This document shows, piece by piece, positions 46,001 to 55,884 of a stretch of DNA of 64,000 bases (position 1 is the stretch's first letter; each line of letters begins with the position of its first letter). Below the pieces are notes generated by a model. That model was not told the DNA's origin and ran no database searches. It worked only from the letters and a program-made list of their open reading frames with translations. The stretch comes from Piromyces finnis (taxonomy: Eukaryota; Neocallimastigomycota; Neocallimastigomycetes; Neocallimastigales; Neocallimastigaceae), in assembly GCA_002104945.1 (NCBI GenBank), contig MCFH01000074.1, positions 160,177 to 224,176 of the forward strand, in the 5' to 3' direction. Position numbers and translations under genes: made by a program.

Positions 46001-48565
46001 CTTCTCCACGATTTCTTCAGGTGTGGGTTGATTTTCGTTTAAGTTTTCTCCCTGTACCAACCCTACGTAAATGTGATTTTTCTCTAAGTTCGACTCTTGT
46101 ACCAACCCTACTGAAACACAAGTTTTTTTTAAGTTGGATTCAAATGTCAACCCTCCGGAATCACATTTTTTCTCTAAGTCAACACTCTGTACCAACCCTA
46201 CTGAAACGGGATTTTTCTCTAAGTCAGAACTTCGTGTCAACCCTCCGGAAACACAAGTTTTCTCTAAGTTGGAACTCGATGCCAACCCTCCGGAACTTCC
46301 GTTTCTGGTTTCTTTTGTAGCCTTGTGGCTACCATTGCCCACGATTTCGGCTTCAATGTTTTCTGCGGTTACAGTTACCAGAGGCCTTCTTGCTTTTGCA
46401 TTAGTAACTGTATTTATGGGACTTAATTGAGTACAGTAGTAGATGTCACCACCATTCACACCATAACTGTTGGTATGTCCTTTATCCTTATCATTATCTA
46501 CTACGAAGTACCTCACTTGTGCATCTTTATCGTAACCTCTGTAGATAAAGTGCTCATCCATGAAGCCCAGTCCCACAATGATCATCTCCGGCATGTTGTC
46601 GGATAGGTGACAACTTGTGTTGAAGCAGTATGGTTTAGCTTCTTGTTCGCCAGATGGAGTTAACCATAACTTCAACTGCAAGTCATCTGAGAACTGCTTT
46701 AACTCGATATCTCCATTCACAGTTCTGAATATGGCTGGTTTGTCCACTACCTTTAACCCGAGCTTCTTTGCCAAATTTGGATGAATGAGGTTTGTAGTGG
46801 AACCAGTATCATACAAGACTTCTACCCTTTTTATATCTCGAGGGTTGCTTCTTGCATTTATTTCAGCTACTAATTGGTTCTGACTGTAGTAGCTGTTATT
46901 AACCGTCGTTTGACTTGCCATAGCCTTAGGTAATGGGTTATTTCCCATACTAGAAGGTCCTTGCCTTGGTTGGAAGCTAGAACTTCTTCTAAAGCTTGAC
47001 TTGTTTAATGATTCACGACGTTCTTTAATACCGTTATTGTTTTTTGCGTAAGCCTGAGTGTTGGTCTGCTCAACTTTAGGCTTATTATTTGGCTTGTTGT
47101 TCTTCTGCTTTAACTCAGCCCATCTAGATGGTCTACATGGGTCTGTGATGTCCAACAAGGCCATAATAGTGGTCTGGCGGTCTCTTTTGTCGTACTTTTC
47201 TATGGTTTCATTACGGAAGACTGCTTGGTGATCATCGCACTTTAACAAGACTTCACTTAATGTTTCCAGCGTACGTTCCTGTTCAGGGATATCATAGAAC
47301 GCTTCCCTGACAGAAGGCCTGACCTGTTGTATTAACACCTGTCTCCTAACATTTTCAGGAAGCCCAAGTGTTTCCGTCAATTCATTGAACTCTTCCAAGT
47401 AGTCGTATGCTTTTCCCCACTCATGTGTGAGTTTAAGCAACTTTGACTTGCAGAGTTCATGGGGAGACTCTGGTGGAAACTTATCTTGAAGGTGGAGGAA
47501 TAGTCTTTCAGCATCAGGATTCCTACGCTGCAGCGTCCTCTCTCTAAGTCTATACCATCTCAATACTTTACCACCTAGATGATCTTCAATGAAGCTAACC
47601 TTTGCCTTTTCGTCGTTACCATAGTCATATGGATAACGTTTGAAATGACGTAAGCACTTCTCTTGAAAACCCTCTAAGTCTATCCCATTATTATCAAACA
47701 TAGGCACTTTTTCTTCATACCTATGTACTCGCCAGTCGAACATCTTCACGTCCCCATCCTCGGAGTATTCCGTAGGGTTGGTGCTGCTACTAGTTCCAGC
47801 ACCATGAGGATTACCCGTACCACCGGTTTGATAGGATGTTCTTTCATGAGCTCTGGCTTCAGCTCTTCTGTTCATGGCTTCGACTTTAGCCTCGAACAAT
47901 TTTTCTCTTTCTTCTAGAGCGTTTCGTTGCTCCCTCAATCTGGCCATCTCTTCTTCAAGCTCTTTTTTATAAGAGACAAAGGCACTAGATTGACGGTACA
48001 ACGTTTCTTGGTTGTTTAGCACTTGCTGGTGGTCTTGTAACCTTTCCTCATGTTCTGCAGTAAAGGCATTTTCCACAGCATGCAGCTCTTCCAAGCTAAC
48101 TTGGCTAGCTGACTCATTTGCTTCCAACCTTTGATCCACTTCAACAAATTTTTGCTGAAGAGCATCGTTTATCTCGCTCTTGTAAACCTCAATACCCCGC
48201 AGTTGTTCTTCCATAGCACCCAGACGGTTTCCCATACTAGCAAACTGGCTAGATATTTCCGAAACCCATCTATTAAGAAGAACCTCAATGTGTTGCATTG
48301 GGTTTACCTCACTATTATTAGTAAAAAAGAAAGAAGGATCAACAGGGGCGGGCATAGAATCCCCCTGTTGAACCTGTAAATTCTGATTAGATTCGACCTC
48401 AGTGCTTTCGAGAAGCACCGGGGTTCGAACCCGTGACATTCCCTCTACACCATCCATGCCATCCGCGCTCGCCGCGTCAGGACGGGTCCCGTCCCTTACG
48501 AATGATGTTTTTGTGTCCAATTTATGGACACCCCGAGGGTTAGGCGACTTACCTGCGTTTTTCAT
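43025..48565 (-). CDS. element I Gag-Pol polyprotein (1846 aa), full length
   Basis: A single frame, longer than the usual 1300-1500 residues because of an N-terminal extension and a repeat region. Residues 100-235 are a heptad-rich coiled coil. A Ty3-type capsid region follows (FQEKCLRHFKRYP, KVLRWYRLRERTL), with no CCHC knuckle. Protease: VLYDTGSTTNLIHP near 585. Six 15-residue repeats lie at 754-844. RT: PEHRPYDCKIDL, RLCTDYRRLN, YLDDIIIYS near 1047. RNase H: ECDASNYAVGGVLS near 1193, RADILSR. Integrase: HDSETAGHLG...CTICC from 1412, then VEIDFLTDL (1482), TDRGVQFTS (1557) and GQVERNNS (1592). A divergent chromodomain (YQYLATFSDFRQEWVDADI) is near 1790-1828. All catalytic residues are present, so it is probably competent. 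ATG 48565 was chosen as the first in frame, 303 bp inside the LTR. Confidence 0.95.
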   Translation of the reverse strand: MKNAGKSPNPRGVHKLDTKTSFVRDGTRPDAASADGMDGVEGMSRVRTPVLLESTEVESNQNLQVQQGDSMPAPVDPSFFFTNNSEVNPMQHIEVLLNRWVSEISSQFASMGNRLGAMEEQLRGIEVYKSEINDALQQKFVEVDQRLEANESASQVSLEELHAVENAFTAEHEERLQDHQQVLNNQETLYRQSSAFVSYKKELEEEMARLREQRNALEEREKLFEAKVEAMNRRAEARAHERTSYQTGGTGNPHGAGTSSSTNPTEYSEDGDVKMFDWRVHRYEEKVPMFDNNGIDLEGFQEKCLRHFKRYPYDYGNDEKAKVSFIEDHLGGKVLRWYRLRERTLQRRNPDAERLFLHLQDKFPPESPHELCKSKLLKLTHEWGKAYDYLEEFNELTETLGLPENVRRQVLIQQVRPSVREAFYDIPEQERTLETLSEVLLKCDDHQAVFRNETIEKYDKRDRQTTIMALLDITDPCRPSRWAELKQKNNKPNNKPKVEQTNTQAYAKNNNGIKERRESLNKSSFRRSSSFQPRQGPSSMGNNPLPKAMASQTTVNNSYYSQNQLVAEINARSNPRDIKRVEVLYDTGSTTNLIHPNLAKKLGLKVVDKPAIFRTVNGDIELKQFSDDLQLKLWLTPSGEQEAKPYCFNTSCHLSDNMPEMIIVGLGFMDEHFIYRGYDKDAQVRYFVVDNDKDKGHTNSYGVNGGDIYYCTQLSPINTVTNAKARRPLVTVTAENIEAEIVGNGSHKATKETRNGSSGGLASSSNLEKTCVSGGLTRSSDLEKNPVSVGLVQSVDLEKKCDSGGLTFESNLKKTCVSVGLVQESNLEKNHIYVGLVQGENLNENQPTPEEIVEKYYHNFKEAFNEEIANQLPEHRPYDCKIDLEPDASLHKGPIYPFNPEEEKALKEYIEENLAKGFIRKSESPAGYPVLFVPKKSGERRLCTDYRRLNKVTVRNSFPLPLISQVFEAMKGATIFSKLDLKSAYNLVRIREGDEYKTAFSTKFGHYEYLVMPFGLTNAPATFQGFINTVLAEEINDCCQVYLDDIIIYSKSLEEHVGHVKRVLQKLIDNRLVAKLAKCEFHKEELAFLGHVVGKYGIKTDPEKLKAVASWPQPTNIKELQSFLGFCNYYRKFIKDFSKIARPLYAMTSKKVQFLWNEERIQAFEKLKEMLLSPPVLAYPDHDRQFIVECDASNYAVGGVLSQLGDDNELHPVYYYSKKLTKAEINYSITEKELLAIRNAFIEWRHLLMGAKHKVLVYSDHRNLLFATKPQLLTARQARWQELFAAYNFEIIYRPGKMNGRADILSRMVSPEQVQLEMEKASLLRPEQVKEFPPVEEECYAVLEVSFVGELKQAYNTDELAREIRDGLDAKRGHKLIKKKWLMVNGLIVRKDAPERTYVPKVLRETIIKLNHDSETAGHLGKDKTYDLIARNYYWPKMKDDIAGYIKACTICCTQKDNRHKPYGSAARVKVTDLPWQEVEIDFLTDLPIKERRKPGSSPSEPPEVTRRGCIMVCSDKLTKMIHLVGFRSMPTAKETALAYLQHVFKLHGCPRSVTTDRGVQFTSKLWKDIMGFFGVEVNLATTGHHETVGQVERNNSYVSMYLRCFVKTFDDDEWLKYLYLAEFCYNNAVHSSTKQSPFLALYNYQVHMNPQDSELVHSLGEAPILDSFAHNLGNLKHMLDISRTRFLDHLDHRRELNYPKIRLLDLVWLRKPENYNPLPFYKLQARKYGPFKVIGIDESKLNYRLDISKSPFPNVYPVFHISELEPYHNKPEELTPAPVGYQKIIKIMNARRKKDNYQYLATFSDFRQEWVDADIIDKNSHYDKLLKEFQDKCYQEFMVSVQNPA
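46033..46302 (-). repeat. six in-frame 45-bp repeats between protease and RT of element I
   Basis: The protein repeats a 15-residue unit of the form x-V-S-V-G-L-V-Q-S-S-N-L-E-K-N six times, with alternating GGLT and VGLV versions (CVSGGLTRSSDLEKN, PVSVGLVQSVDLEKK and so on). The copies differ by substitutions but not by frame, so the repeat is tolerated or selected in the linker. Confidence 0.88.
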
Positions 48566-48856
48566 TTCTAATTCGAAAATAAATTCTTTTAATAAATTAA
48601 AGAATTTATTATATAAAATATGGTTATAATGAATTTTAAAATTTAAAAATAATGAATTTTTAATGCTAAACTATTAAAAAATAATTATTTTTAATAATAA
48701 ATTTACTTCTTTTAAATATAATATTTGAATATTATATAAAATATTGTAAATAATTATTATTAAACAATAATTTAAATAAAATAAAATATGTTTTTTAAGA
48801 ATTTTTTAATAACACTAACCTAATTAAAACTAAGCTAACGTAAGAACTAACTATAA

Positions 48857-49152
48857 AGCGTTAGTATTGTAAAAGGTTTATTATAATATTAGTTAATAGG
48901 TTATTAAATTAGTTAATTAAGTTAGTTATTACCTCTCTATACGAGTTAATAACTAAATAAAGTTTTATAAAAAATAATAAAAGAAGGAAAATAAATATTA
49001 TAACACTAAAATAAATATAAACACTTATATAAATATTTTATGAAATAACTTTTACTTAAATAATTATATTTTAATTATATCTTTTATTTATTAATTATAA
49101 TTATCTACATTAATTATTATTATAGTTATTAATTTACTTTAATACTAACGCT
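48857..49152 (-). promoter_or_regulatory. element I self-priming pair
   Basis: AATACTAACGCT at 49141-49152 in the 5' LTR is complementary over 12 nt to AGCGTTAGTATT at 48857-48868, at the LTR/internal border. On the minus strand a TATAGTTAAATAG segment lies about 42 bp upstream of the proposed RNA start. Confidence 0.7.
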
Positions 49153-49363
49153 AAAGTATTTAACGTTAGTTTTGACTATACTATTTAACTATATGAGTTT
49201 ATTTTCTTTACCACTTGATTGGGTAAAGCAAATAAACTTCCTATTTAATTAATAACCATTAATATATGGTTATGCATATATTTGGCCAATAAATGGTGAC
49301 CAGAATATATGGTTTCAATTGAAATATTTGTGGGCAAACTTATGGCCACAAATATTTCTTACA
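48868..49363 (-). repeat. element I 5' LTR
   Basis: 496 bp; partner of 42508-43003. Confidence 0.96.
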
Positions 49364-49384
49364 AATACTAGAAATAACTAAATT

Positions 49385-49440
49385 GTCTTAGTGGTTAGTA
49401 GCTAAGACTTTGAGTCTGAATGACACTAGTTCGAGACCTC
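49385..49440 (+). promoter_or_regulatory. tRNA-like (Pol III box) sequence inside element J LTR
   Basis: GTCTTAGTGGTTAG resembles an A box and, about 40 bp on, AGTTCGAGACC resembles a B box, with TAGCTAAGACTTTGAGTC between them like a D-arm/anticodon-arm remnant. It is repeated in the 3' LTR (55468-55524) and in the LTR of element M (61924-61979, where the B-box version is AGTTCGAAACC). Whether it recruits TFIIIC is unknown. Confidence 0.5.
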
Positions 49441-49576
49441 ATAGATACTATTTTAAAAAAATTATAATTTTATTTTATTTTATTTTATTTTTAAATTTTA
49501 TTTTATATGAAGATTATTGATTGGTTAAGAATTTTAAGTTGAAAAAATTTTATAAATTAATTTAAAAAATTTTTAG

Positions 49577-49627
49577 TATAAATACGAGTGAATTTTCCCA
49601 AATATTTTAAAGAATCGAGATTTTATT
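49577..49627 (+). promoter_or_regulatory. element J TATA box and self-primer
   Basis: TATAAATA at 49577-49584 lies 40 bp before GAGATTTTATT (49617-49627), which is complementary over 11 nt to AATAAAATCTC at 49795-49805, spanning the LTR end. Confidence 0.7.
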
Positions 49628-49795
49628 AATAAATAATTATATTATTAAACACTAACTTATTAAGTTAAATTCTATGTGTTTTTAATGATATTTTTATAAA
49701 TTAATAATTTACAGAATATTTTAAAGTGTTAATATTACTAAGTTATTTAGTAAATATTATAATTTGTTTTATTGTTAAAGACACATTTCTTTACA

Positions 49796-50686
49796 ATAAA
49801 ATCTCCTTATAATATAAAAGCTTAATACCTTAGTGTTTAAGAAATTGTTATAGATAAAACTTTTAAGTTTTATTGTTGAAGCTTTTCTTTAAAGAAATAT
49901 TTTTACTTAAAGTAGTAGAATTAGTACGCTTTAGAAGCGGTATATAATTCAAACTATAAAAAGTAAAAGATTAACGGGATCGAGTTTAACCTGTACAATA
50001 ATTGGGTTGGCAGGCTCTGAGCTATTCTACTTTGAATAAGGAAGTAGGAGAATCCGAGGTACACCACGTACAAGACGCTGTAATAAGCAAGCTGGCGTGA
50101 GATTTATAGTTGTATACTATCTTTTGCTGTTTGATTATAGACCGGAAAATAGCCGGAAATGCCTTACTTTAATAAAATAATATTTCTTAATTAATACATT
50201 TTAAAATTAAGTTTTCTAATAAAACAATTTCTAATTTTTAATTATAATTATTAATTGTTAAGACAATTTATTAAAATTGTAATAATATAAAATAATATTC
50301 TTTATAACTCCTTTAGCGTGAGAAGTTAAACTCTTATACATAATACTTCTACGTTCGGATAAGGTTGATATAGGGAAAGAAAACCTGTAATAATTTTTAT
50401 TGCTAACAATAAGTTAGACACTAAAAAAAATTTTTACACCGTTCCTTTCTTTTATTAATTTAATTAATATTAACAATCGACTTTATACGTGTTATCGTGA
50501 AGAGCTACGAAGGACTTATTATAAAGAATAAAACAGGTTATATATTTGATGGTTTAACACTATATAATCTGGTTTGTATTATTATTTAATAAAAAGATTT
50601 ACTCAATTAATAAATATAATTAAATACTTTATTCTATTATTTTTACAAATTTATTAAAGCTTATTAAAGAAAACATCATAAGTACT
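49796..50686 (+). other. element J 5' leader
   Basis: A leader of 890 nt, unusually long beside the 69-nt leader of element C. Blocks of mixed composition (49975-50110 and 50290-50380) stand out from AT-rich flanks and may fold. No ORF of note is present. It could hold a packaging signal, but nothing shows it. Confidence 0.55.
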
Positions 50687-53600
50687 ATGGAAGAGAACGA
50701 AAACAACCACATGGATAATAATAATATTTTCGAAAACGCAACTCTTAAGGATGGTTTTGCAGGGGATCGCAGGTATCTGAAGGGTTTCTTAGCTAAGGTG
50801 GAGCTAGTGTTTATGCTATATCCTGAACGGTATCAAGACGACGCAACCAAAATTCTCTATATAATATCAAGACTTTATGGGGACGCTATGAATTGGGCTG
50901 CTACTCTTATAAACAACCATGATCCGTGTCTTAATAACTACCAAGCTTTTGTTGACAGATTTAAGGCTTTTTATGGTTATAACGATGCTACCTATGTTGC
51001 AAATCAAATGCTTAGAACCTTAAAACAACGCCGATTAGGAGGAATTAGAGGCTATATCTTGGAATTTAACCGCTATGCTGATGAATCAAACTGGAATGAA
51101 CAAGCCAAAATGGATGCATTTATAGCTGGCCTTAATCAACAAGTTGCAGTTCGTATTTTGGAAATGTTTCCGGGTCCTAGGGATCTTCTTTCATTACAGA
51201 CTATTGCTTCAAGAATCGATTCAAGATTATCTACACACCATACCTTTTTCCCTTCTGGTTCAAACAATGACCAAAACCGAAAGAAAAGATCTTTTCATCA
51301 CTCTTCAAAAATAACAAAGTCCATTACAAACAGGAATAACCATGGCCCTATCTCAAACGAAGAAAAGGAAAGAAGAAAGAAAGAAAATTTTTGTGTGTAT
51401 TGTGGTGCTTCAAGTCATAAGCTTAATAATTGTCCAAAAAGAAAGAATAAAGATCGTGAAAATCCTTCACTAATATCTATTCCCACACTTATATCCGCTC
51501 CTAAAGAAGAAAACAAAACTCATAATAAAATGACAACTAAATTTAAACTTTCTTATGAACTAAATACGGATATTCTTATTGACTCAGGATCCAAACTTAA
51601 TTTAATTGATGTAGATTACTGTAACGATAATAACATTCCTTATCATGATGACGGTAACCTACCAAATATCGTTGGTATCGGTGGTCGACAATCTCTTTTT
51701 GGAATTACATCTCCTTTGAATCTTCGCTACAAAGATCATCTCTGTCGAACACAATTCTATGTAACTGATCTACCTTATTATCCTTGTATTCTTGGAATAG
51801 ACTGGCTTAAAGAACACAATCCTTCTATCGATTTCACAAAGAACAAAATTTCATTTGTATCCGATTACTGTTATAATCGTTGTATAACACTCTCCAATAA
51901 TGTCCCTGAATTTCCTGAAGAAAGATCTGCTTTTCCTGCAATGGAAAATCCTTCCTACGAACCTCCGCATGATTCATTCGCTTACCCTATATTTGTCGAT
52001 AAACAAAACATCCAATCTCAAAACGAAACTAATCGTACTTGTACTATTCTCTGTTCGGGTTCTTCAAAAAATATTAACAATTCTGTTTCTAAGAAGTCTT
52101 CTGTTAACTTTTCTACTTCGTCTCTCTCAAATCAAGAACCAACTTCTGTTTTGACTTCTTTTTCTGATTCTAATATTCATTCCAATTCTATTCTCAAATC
52201 CGATTCAAACTCTAAATCAGAACCTAATTCTTCTATTATACTTCCGGATGTTCTCTCTGACTTTGCTGATGTCTTCAATGAATCTAATGCCGAAAAACTT
52301 CCTCCACACCGTCCATACGATTGTGAAATAAAACTCAAAGAAAATTCAAAACTGTTTTATGGACCGATTTATCCCTTAACAGAAACCGAATCAATTGCTT
52401 TAGAAGAATATATAAAAGAAAATCTCAAGAAAGGATTTATTAGAAAATCAAAATCGCCTGCGGGAGCTCCTATTCTGTTTGTACCTAAGAAAAACGGTCA
52501 ACTTCGTATGTGTGTTGACTATCGCCAATTAAACTCCATAACTATTCGTGATTCTTATCCCCTTCCTCTTATACAAGATATGCTTGAACATCTTGGAAAA
52601 GGGAAGATTTTCTCAAAATTGGATCTTCGTTCTGCCTATAACTTGGTCAGGATTAAAAGTGGTGATGAATATAAAACCGCTTTTACTTGCAAGTTAGGTC
52701 ATTTTGAATACTGTGTGATGCCTTTTGGGTTGAAAAATGCACCTGCTGTTTTTCAACATTTCATTAATGATGTTCTTGAAGACGTTCTTGGTAAATTCGC
52801 TTTCTCTTACATAGATGATATTATTATTTTTTCCTCGGATTATAAATCTCATATTTCTCATGTCAAAACTGTTTTGAAACTCCTGAGGGATGCTGGGCTC
52901 TATGCTAAATTGGAAAAATGCGAGTTCTTTGTTTCTTTTATTGATTTCCTTGGTCATAGGATTTCTACTGATGGTATTCACATGGACCCAAATAAAGTTT
53001 CTTCTATTTTAAACTGGCCTACTCCATCTAATGTTAAAGAGGTTCAATCTTTTCTTGGTCTTGCGAACTACTACCGTCGATTTATTCCAAATTTTGCAAA
53101 GATCGCTCATCCTTTGCATAAACTTTTGAAGAAAAATGTTAAATTTGTATGGTCTAAAGAAGCTCAAGATGCTTTCGATTCACTCAAGTCCTTATTTGTT
53201 TCTGCTCCTGTTCTTATATTTCCTAATCGTGAACTTCCATTCATAGTCGAAACTGATTCAAGTAACTTTGCCATTGGTGCTATTCTCTCGCAAGTCTCTC
53301 CAATTGATAATATGACCCATCCAGTTGCTTTCTTTTCTCGCTCTCTTACTGGTCCTGAACGTAATTATCCAATATATGATAAAGAGCTCTTAGCTATCGT
53401 TGCTGCTCTTGAAACATGGCGTCATCTACTTAAAGGCTCTTCTTCTACTTTTAAGATTTACTCGGATCATCGAAATTTACTCTATCAAAAAAAACCTGAA
53501 AAAATGTCTCAACGTCTTGTTCGCTGGGCTTTGTTTCTCTCTGAATTTAACTTTGTTATTATTTATCGTTCTGATTCTTCTAACGGTAAGCCTGATGCCC

Positions 53601-55129
53601 TATCTCGTCGTCCTGATTATGCTATCAATTCGAATTCCTCTTCTGATGTTCCTTTTAATGTTCTTCGCCCTGAAAACTTTTGTGCCATTGTGACTTCTGT
53701 TTCGTCCATTAGTGATTCTTTTCTTTCCGAATATATAAATGATGACTTTTACAATAAAATCTGTGAATATCTTGATTGTAGGAAACCTCCAATACCTCAC
53801 CCTCAAATTGACAAATTTTCCTTAAGCAATAGTTTTCTCCTTTTTACTGACAGAATCTATGTTCCTCCAAATTGTCGTCTTTCAATTCTTAAACTCTGTC
53901 ACGACTCTCCTTCAGCTGGTCATTTCGGAATAAAGAAAACATCTTCTCTTATTGCTAGAGACTTCTGGTGGCCTTCTATTTCTTCTGATGTTAAAGACTA
54001 CGTTCGTTCTTGTGAAGTTTGTTGTCGTTCAAAAACCTTTCGTCATAAACCTTATGGTCTTCTGAATCCTCTTGATATTGCTGAGCGTCCTTGGTCATCC
54101 ATTTCAATGGATTTCATTACAGATTTGCCTTCATCTTCTGGTTTCACTTGCATTCTTGTTGTTGTTGATCATCTTACAAAAATGGTTCATCTCATTCCGT
54201 TCAAAAGTATTCCTTCCGCCGCCGAAACAGCCACAGCCTTTATTGATAATATTTTCCGTCTTCATGGCCTACCTGAATCTATTGTCTCGGATAGAGGTTC
54301 TCAATTTACCTCTAAATTCTTCCAATCCATCTGTTCCTCCCTTGGCATTGAACTTAAGTTGTCTACTCCATTTCATCATCAATCAAACGGTCAGACGGAG
54401 AGGGTGAACTCCGTTATAGAACAATATTTAAGATGTTTCTCAAATTATAAAGGTTCAAATTGGAAAAGTTTTCTTAGTCTTGCAGAATTTAGTTATAACA
54501 ACGTGGTTCAAGAATCATCCAAATTTTCTCCATTCTTTTTGAATTACGGCTTTCATCCAAAATATTCACCAGTTATTCCAGACTTATCTAAAGTCCCAAG
54601 AGCAGAAGAGTTTACAAGAGATTTTAAAACTTTAATTAATACCTTAAAAGAAAATTTAAAATCTGCCATGGAAACCCAGAAGAAGCATGCTGACAAACGT
54701 AGAAAAGAAGCTCCGAATTTTAAAGTTGGTGACAAAGTTTGGCTGGATAGTTCTTTAATTATCCACAAAGGAAATAAAAAATTTAAGCCAAGAAAACTCG
54801 GCCCATACAAAATCTTGGAAAAAATATCAAATGTTACATTTAAATTAAGTCTCCCAAAATCTATTAAGATTCATCCAGTTATTCATGTATCCAATCTCGA
54901 GAAATATGTCGAAGATAAATTTGGAAGATCTCAACCACCACCGCCACCTATTACCGTTGACAATGAAGAAGAATACGAAGTTGAAGAAATTCTGGATAAA
55001 AGAAGACATTACGGAAAAATACAATACCTGATTAAATGGAAAGGGTATTCAATCAATGAAGCTTCGTGGGAGCCTGAAGAAAATCTAAATTGCAAGGGGC
55101 TACTTAAAAAATTTAATAGAAAGAAATAA
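50687..55129 (+). CDS. element J Gag-Pol polyprotein (1480 aa), full length
   Basis: A single uninterrupted frame. Gag is close to that of element C (shared [15 protein letters not shown]), with knuckle [14 protein letters not shown] near residue 240. Protease: [12 protein letters not shown] near 298. A Ser/Asn-rich linker precedes RT ([31 protein letters not shown] near 708). RNase [15 protein letters not shown] near 855, DALSRR near 971. Integrase: [10 protein letters not shown]...CEVCCRSK from 1071, MDFITDLPS (1139), SDRGSQFTS (1201), GQTERVNS (1235). The chromodomain ([13 protein letters not shown]...YLIKWKGYS) at 1428-1470 is nearly the same as in C and M. All catalytic residues are present. 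It is probably competent apart from its interrupted 5' LTR. Confidence 0.95.
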   Translation: MEENENNHMDNNNIFENATLKDGFAGDRRYLKGFLAKVELVFMLYPERYQDDATKILYIISRLYGDAMNWAATLINNHDPCLNNYQAFVDRFKAFYGYNDATYVANQMLRTLKQRRLGGIRGYILEFNRYADESNWNEQAKMDAFIAGLNQQVAVRILEMFPGPRDLLSLQTIASRIDSRLSTHHTFFPSGSNNDQNRKKRSFHHSSKITKSITNRNNHGPISNEEKERRKKENFCVYCGASSHKLNNCPKRKNKDRENPSLISIPTLISAPKEENKTHNKMTTKFKLSYELNTDILIDSGSKLNLIDVDYCNDNNIPYHDDGNLPNIVGIGGRQSLFGITSPLNLRYKDHLCRTQFYVTDLPYYPCILGIDWLKEHNPSIDFTKNKISFVSDYCYNRCITLSNNVPEFPEERSAFPAMENPSYEPPHDSFAYPIFVDKQNIQSQNETNRTCTILCSGSSKNINNSVSKKSSVNFSTSSLSNQEPTSVLTSFSDSNIHSNSILKSDSNSKSEPNSSIILPDVLSDFADVFNESNAEKLPPHRPYDCEIKLKENSKLFYGPIYPLTETESIALEEYIKENLKKGFIRKSKSPAGAPILFVPKKNGQLRMCVDYRQLNSITIRDSYPLPLIQDMLEHLGKGKIFSKLDLRSAYNLVRIKSGDEYKTAFTCKLGHFEYCVMPFGLKNAPAVFQHFINDVLEDVLGKFAFSYIDDIIIFSSDYKSHISHVKTVLKLLRDAGLYAKLEKCEFFVSFIDFLGHRISTDGIHMDPNKVSSILNWPTPSNVKEVQSFLGLANYYRRFIPNFAKIAHPLHKLLKKNVKFVWSKEAQDAFDSLKSLFVSAPVLIFPNRELPFIVETDSSNFAIGAILSQVSPIDNMTHPVAFFSRSLTGPERNYPIYDKELLAIVAALETWRHLLKGSSSTFKIYSDHRNLLYQKKPEKMSQRLVRWALFLSEFNFVIIYRSDSSNGKPDALSRRPDYAINSNSSSDVPFNVLRPENFCAIVTSVSSISDSFLSEYINDDFYNKICEYLDCRKPPIPHPQIDKFSLSNSFLLFTDRIYVPPNCRLSILKLCHDSPSAGHFGIKKTSSLIARDFWWPSISSDVKDYVRSCEVCCRSKTFRHKPYGLLNPLDIAERPWSSISMDFITDLPSSSGFTCILVVVDHLTKMVHLIPFKSIPSAAETATAFIDNIFRLHGLPESIVSDRGSQFTSKFFQSICSSLGIELKLSTPFHHQSNGQTERVNSVIEQYLRCFSNYKGSNWKSFLSLAEFSYNNVVQESSKFSPFFLNYGFHPKYSPVIPDLSKVPRAEEFTRDFKTLINTLKENLKSAMETQKKHADKRRKEAPNFKVGDKVWLDSSLIIHKGNKKFKPRKLGPYKILEKISNVTFKLSLPKSIKIHPVIHVSNLEKYVEDKFGRSQPPPPPITVDNEEEYEVEEILDKRRHYGKIQYLIKWKGYSINEASWEPEENLNCKGLLKKFNRKK

Positions 55130-55440
55130 AAAATAGTTAAAAAATTCAAATTATATTTATTATTAATATTAAAATCACAATTATTATTATTATCAAAACT
55201 TATTAATATCATTATCAATATCAATTTTATTATTAAACAATTTATTAATATCAAATTTATCAATATTTTATTTTTAACTTTAGTAATATTAAAAAAAAAA
55301 AAAATGTATTTTATTATATTAAATGTATTTTTATAATTAAGAAAATTCACTCCTTAGTTTAGTTTATTAAAAAAGAAAAACATATATTTAAATATTAAAA
55401 TTCTAGATTCGTTTGGTATCCGAATCCTGGAGGAGGACCA

Positions 55441-55879
55441 TGTAATGAATACTAGAAATAACTAAATTGTCTTAGTGGTTAGTAGCTAAGACTTTGAGTC
55501 TGAATGACACTAGTTCGAGACCTCATAGATACTATTTTAAAAAAATTATAATTTTATTTTATTTTATTTTATTTTTAAATTTTATTTTATATGAAGATTA
55601 TTGATTGGTTAAGAATTTTAAGTTGAAAAAATTTTATAAATTAATTTAAAAAATTTTTAGTATAAATACGAGTGAATTTTCCCAAATATTTTAAAGAATC
55701 GAGATTTTATTAATAAATAATTATATTATTAAACACTAACTTATTAAGTTAAATTCTATGTGTTTTTAATGATATTTTTATAAATTAATAATTTACAGAA
55801 TATTTTAAAGTGTTAATATTACTAAGTTATTTAGTAAATATTATAATTTGTTTTATTGTTAAAGACACATTTCTTTACA
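55441..55879 (+). repeat. element J 3' LTR
   Basis: 439 bp, TGTAATGAAT...TTCTTTACA, preceded by the purine tract GGAGGAGGACCA. Followed by ATCCA of element E. Confidence 0.95.
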
Positions 55880-55884
55880 ATCCA

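Larger units (their letters stand above)
42508..49363 (-). mobile_element. element I: intact-looking chromodomain Ty3/gypsy element with a 1846-codon ORF
   Basis: LTRs are 42508-43003 and 48868-49363, each 496 bp and apparently identical (TGTAAAAGG...TATTTCTTACA). TSD AATAC is at 42503-42507 and 49364-49368. The self-primer pair is 12 nt. The minus-strand purine tract (CTTAGGGGGGCAT) abuts the 3' LTR. It is probably among the youngest insertions in the window, sitting inside element J inside element E. Its coding sequence is visibly richer in G and C than most neighbours. Confidence 0.96.
42496..49795 (+). repeat. element J 5' LTR, interrupted by element I
   Basis: The first 12 bp (TGCAATGAATAC) are at 42496-42507 and the rest from 49369 to 49795. 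AATAC is duplicated on both sides of element I. The intact 3' copy reads TGTAATGAATACTAG across the break. Confidence 0.93.
42496..55879 (+). mobile_element. element J: Tf1-like chromodomain retrotransposon, 5' LTR split by element I
   Basis: The 5' LTR is 42496-42507 plus 49369-49795; the 3' LTR is 55441-55879; both are 439 bp. TSD ATCCA is at 42491-42495 and 55880-55884. The internal region has a long 0.9-kb leader, one 1480-codon ORF, and a short 3' UTR with the GGAGGAGGACCA purine tract. The self-primer pair is 11 nt. The ORF is intact, but element I sits in the 5' LTR upstream of the TATA box, so promoter function may have changed. Confidence 0.95.

Noticed and set aside
46021-46430. Plus-strand ORFs over the element I repeat region
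   Set aside because: They are antisense shadows of the 45-bp coding repeats of element I.
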